Of a stretch of DNA of 40,114 nucleotides, positions 39,591 to 40,114 are shown piece by piece. A model generated the notes under the pieces. It had not been told where the DNA came from and made no database searches. It was given only the letters and a program-made list of their open reading frames with translations. Made by a program: the position numbers and the translations under genes. Location: positions 44,999 through 85,112 of the forward strand of contig JBBHKE010001291.1 in NCBI GenBank assembly GCA_037447655.1, in the 5' to 3' direction. Numbering within the stretch: position 1 is the stretch's first letter; every line of letters starts with the position of its first letter. The stretch is from Zygnema cylindricum. Taxonomy: Eukaryota > Streptophyta > Zygnematophyceae > Zygnematales > Zygnemataceae.

Positions 39591-39789
39591 CATAAGTAAG
39601 CGAAAAAAAAGCAAAAGTAGAAAAAACATCGAAAGGAAACAATCGTAATATTTAAAAAAATTATTGCTAGAAGCTGAGTTTAAGGCAGCCAAGACCGACA
39701 AAAATATATATACATGTAAAAAAAAAACAGAAGGAAGAAAAAATAATCATTACAAAATAAATAAAAAACAAACCCCATTAAATTTCCGT

Positions 39790-40030
39790 AACAGATAAAT
39801 ACCCATTTTACATAAAGACCCATTTTTCAAAATTACGCGACAATTTTCTATGGATACCCGTTTCCCACAAACACCCATTATGCAAAATTACCGATTTTCA
39901 TAAATACCCATTTTCTGTGAAGACTCCTTTTCTGTAGTCAAAACTATTTTCTGGGAATACCCACTTTCCAAAAATAAATACCCAAATTCCATAAACACCC
40001 AACTTTCAAAATATTCCCATATACTGTAAA
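39790..40030. repeat. Degenerate tandem repeat, unit about 20 bp
   Basis: Imperfect units of the type ATAAATACCCATTTTCCA recur about ten times. No coding exon for the upstream part of FAS1 was found between here and the window end. Confidence 0.6.
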
Positions 40031-40114
40031 CAACATCTTTTAAAGCATCGTTTCACACTGCATTGACAAACACAAAAGACATATATCAAACATTAATATC
40101 AAAAACAATAATTT

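Overview
The window looks like repeat-rich intergenic DNA from a plant-lineage (streptophyte) nuclear genome. The evidence is: LTR retrotransposons primed from initiator tRNA-Met; a Ty3/gypsy chromovirus with a degenerate chromodomain; Ty1/copia elements; AAACCCTA telo-box motifs; hAT-type MITEs; and, at the right edge, the 3' coding exon of a fasciclin-like arabinogalactan protein with a Pro/Ser-rich linker and GPI-type tail. The strong local excess of GTAC and many copies of decayed elements would suit a charophyte such as Chara, but that is a guess. No bacterial operon, rRNA gene or CRISPR array was seen. A 10-base N run at 20105-20114 is an assembly gap.

Layout. 1-6110: AT-rich spacer with a decayed LTR remnant (about 985-1225), a 59-bp tandem duplication, a CGATA-rich block (about 2375-2545), hAT MITE copy A (2614-3070), telo-box repeats (about 4326-4373), a 19-20-bp tandem repeat (5369-5466) and a dispersed repeat (5520-6080). 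6113-13956: one Ty3/gypsy chromovirus (5' LTR, PBS, gag with zinc knuckles, protease, RT, RNase H, integrase, chromodomain-like tail, PPT, truncated 3' LTR), broken by stops and frameshifts. 13957-16511: a diverged inverted LTR, a BED zinc-finger fragment and two MITE copies with perfect 8-bp target duplications. 16512-19560: unannotated sequence with a dense G-box cluster. 19560-20170: GA microsatellite, possible gene start, assembly gap. 20400-22124: a broken non-LTR retrotransposon (RT, CCHC, possible RLE-type endonuclease). 22125-24487: GTAC-rich and T-rich spacer with repeat copies.

24488-31939: a nest of related copia LTRs. A partial LTR is followed by a full copia element (5' LTR, gag, protease, integrase, RT/RNase H, 3' LTR), into which an inverted LTR plus leader has been placed; the 3' LTR is cut by the 5'-truncated RT/RNase H region of a second copia element (31940-33216) whose own 3' LTR is intact (33250-33902). 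33903-36560: long CT/GA-rich low-complexity tracts with a perfect hairpin. 36560-39090: AT-rich spacer containing a segment bounded by perfect 29-bp inverted repeats. 39094-39540 (minus): the FAS1/GPI exon, the only host gene piece I can name with confidence.

Nothing here acts as a pathway; the interacting parts are nested mobile elements. The most unusual points are a tRNA-like module (A-box and B-box) carried antisense in five copies of one copia LTR family, repeated in-frame tandem duplications inside several unrelated elements, and the ACGT-core motif cluster.
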